Source of the DNA: Trichobilharzia regenti
Taxonomy: Eukaryota > Platyhelminthes > Trematoda > Strigeidida > Schistosomatidae
Length of the DNA stretch: 64,000 nt
Direction of reading: 5' to 3'
Assembly (NCBI GenBank): GCA_944472135.2
Contig: OX235263.1
Coordinates: forward strand, 25,721,379 to 25,785,378
The position numbers and the translations under genes were made by a program. Shown piece by piece: positions 63,436 to 64,000 of this stretch. Within the stretch, counting starts at the first letter, position 1, and each line of letters opens with the position of its first letter. The notes beneath the pieces were generated by a model. It ran no database searches. It saw only the letters and a list, made by a program, of their open reading frames with translations, and had not been told where the DNA came from.

Positions 63436-64000
63436 CTTGGTACGTTCGAAATTGGTAACATTTTTGCACGCGTTTTTTCTGGTATTAATCTATAGCTTAT
63501 TGATTTATAATCCTTAAGATTGTGGTCTAAATTTCTAAAAAACATGTTCGTAGAAACAAAAGTGTTTTATATAGTGGCTCAACCTTTGTTATAACTGCAT
63601 TACTGCCCTCTAATACAGTCCCAGCTACTAGCTCATAAGGTGACCTTATTGCAGTTCTCACTCCTGTAATACAGGTGAAGGATGTTATTTTACAGAACTC
63701 TGCTTACTGTAAATTAAACCGCCTTGTAAAAGATATCCAGAGGCAATCAAGTGACCAAGTCGGTTAATTTTTTATTAAAATGATACGTTTGCTTATGTGA
63801 AGGTTAACTTCTGGAGCCACTATTTCAAATTCATTCTCTTGCACTCCAGGCTCAACTCAGTCGTAGATAGAATACTCCCCGTTTATTCTTAGCAGACTGC
63901 AACAGAATGACAAGCTTAAGCTAGAGGGAGTGTAGTGGCAATTTACCTCAACAACTCTTGGTTTAGAATGTAGTCTCAGCTACTCTAAGTGCTGCGAGAG
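63436..64000 (+). pseudogene. Decayed family-2 CR1: 5' UTR and ORF1 start joined to RT fragment
   Basis: Plus strand. GGTACGTTCGAAATTGG (63440-63456) and the following sequence match the family-2 5' UTR (complement of about 32045-32128). The ORF1 start lacks its ATG (GTGG) but reads ISKKHVRRN, then LTPVIQVKDV and CKLNRLVKDIQRQ, with stops. From about 63850 it passes into RT sequence: LNSVVD joined to PFIL-like and NDKLKLEGV blocks, with a stop and an internal deletion. ORF1 N-terminus and RT C-terminus lie in the same sense less than 150 bp apart, so a large internal part is deleted. The element is cut by the window end. Confidence 0.6.

Noticed and set aside
1..64000. CRISPR arrays, tRNA or rRNA genes, bacterial operons
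   Set aside because: No regularly spaced short repeats with unique spacers, no cloverleaf-like or rRNA-like sequence, and the coding content is eukaryotic retroelements.

Overview
The window contains no recognisable host gene. It is a dense, nested block of retroelements from a eukaryote, most likely a digenean flatworm (schistosome-type blood fluke). The evidence is AT-rich DNA, several CR1-type non-LTR retrotransposon families with (ATT)n 3' tails, two fragments of an RTE-type element whose protein resembles schistosome SR2/RTE elements as I remember them, and a Ty3/Gypsy-type LTR element. No rRNA, tRNA, CRISPR or bacterial operon signal was seen. Species assignment is inference.

Layout. 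(1) Positions 1-940 hold LTR-like repeats and a short possible gag start. (2) Positions 1131-51565 are about 2.5 copies of a tandem segmental duplication with a unit of about 14.6 kb. Copy A starts at 1131, copy B at 15735 and copy C at 44698. Each unit runs: broken family-1 CR1 reverse transcriptase (minus), LTR-like repeat, gene-free spacer, small non-autonomous repeat, endonuclease fragment of another LINE, a dispersed 0.83-kb repeat ('R825'), spacer, a scrambled family-3 CR1 element (Y block), then family-1 3' UTR. (3) Later insertions decorate the copies, and empty sites survive in sister copies. These are a Gag-protease-only LTR element (tandem in B 19351-23819, single in C 48317-50805, empty in A at 4742-4746), a 5.65-kb family-2 CR1 (26489-32138, empty in A at 8190), a LINE 3' end in A (6774-7555), an RTE 3' end (13796-14347), and a plus-strand family-1 CR1 (38286-44697) between the Y block of B and copy C. 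(4) Positions 51566-53386 are unclassified repeats and 3' tails. (5) Positions 53387-62420 are a full-length minus-strand family-1 CR1 with an intact 1098-residue endonuclease/RT ORF. Its ORF1 is split by a 743-bp tandem array made from a small repeat plus a 197-bp piece of ORF1. (6) Positions 62421-64000 hold an RTE 5' fragment and decayed family-2 CR1 pieces.

How it works together. CR1 elements encode ORF1p (nucleic-acid binding) and ORF2p (AP-type endonuclease plus RT). The non-autonomous repeats share 3' motifs and (ATT)n tails with them, so they are plausibly mobilised in trans. The LTR element keeps LTRs, primer-binding site, polypurine tract, Gag and protease but lacks RT, RNase H and integrase, so it needs a helper. 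The most unusual features are this compact LTR element with its stop codon formed by the LTR edge, an LTR that carries a copy of its own primer-binding region, an RT-ORF1 in-frame fusion kept in two copies, a 5'-end-only LINE insertion with a duplication of about 44 bp, a covarying 3'-UTR hairpin, and ORF1 DNA turned into a minisatellite.
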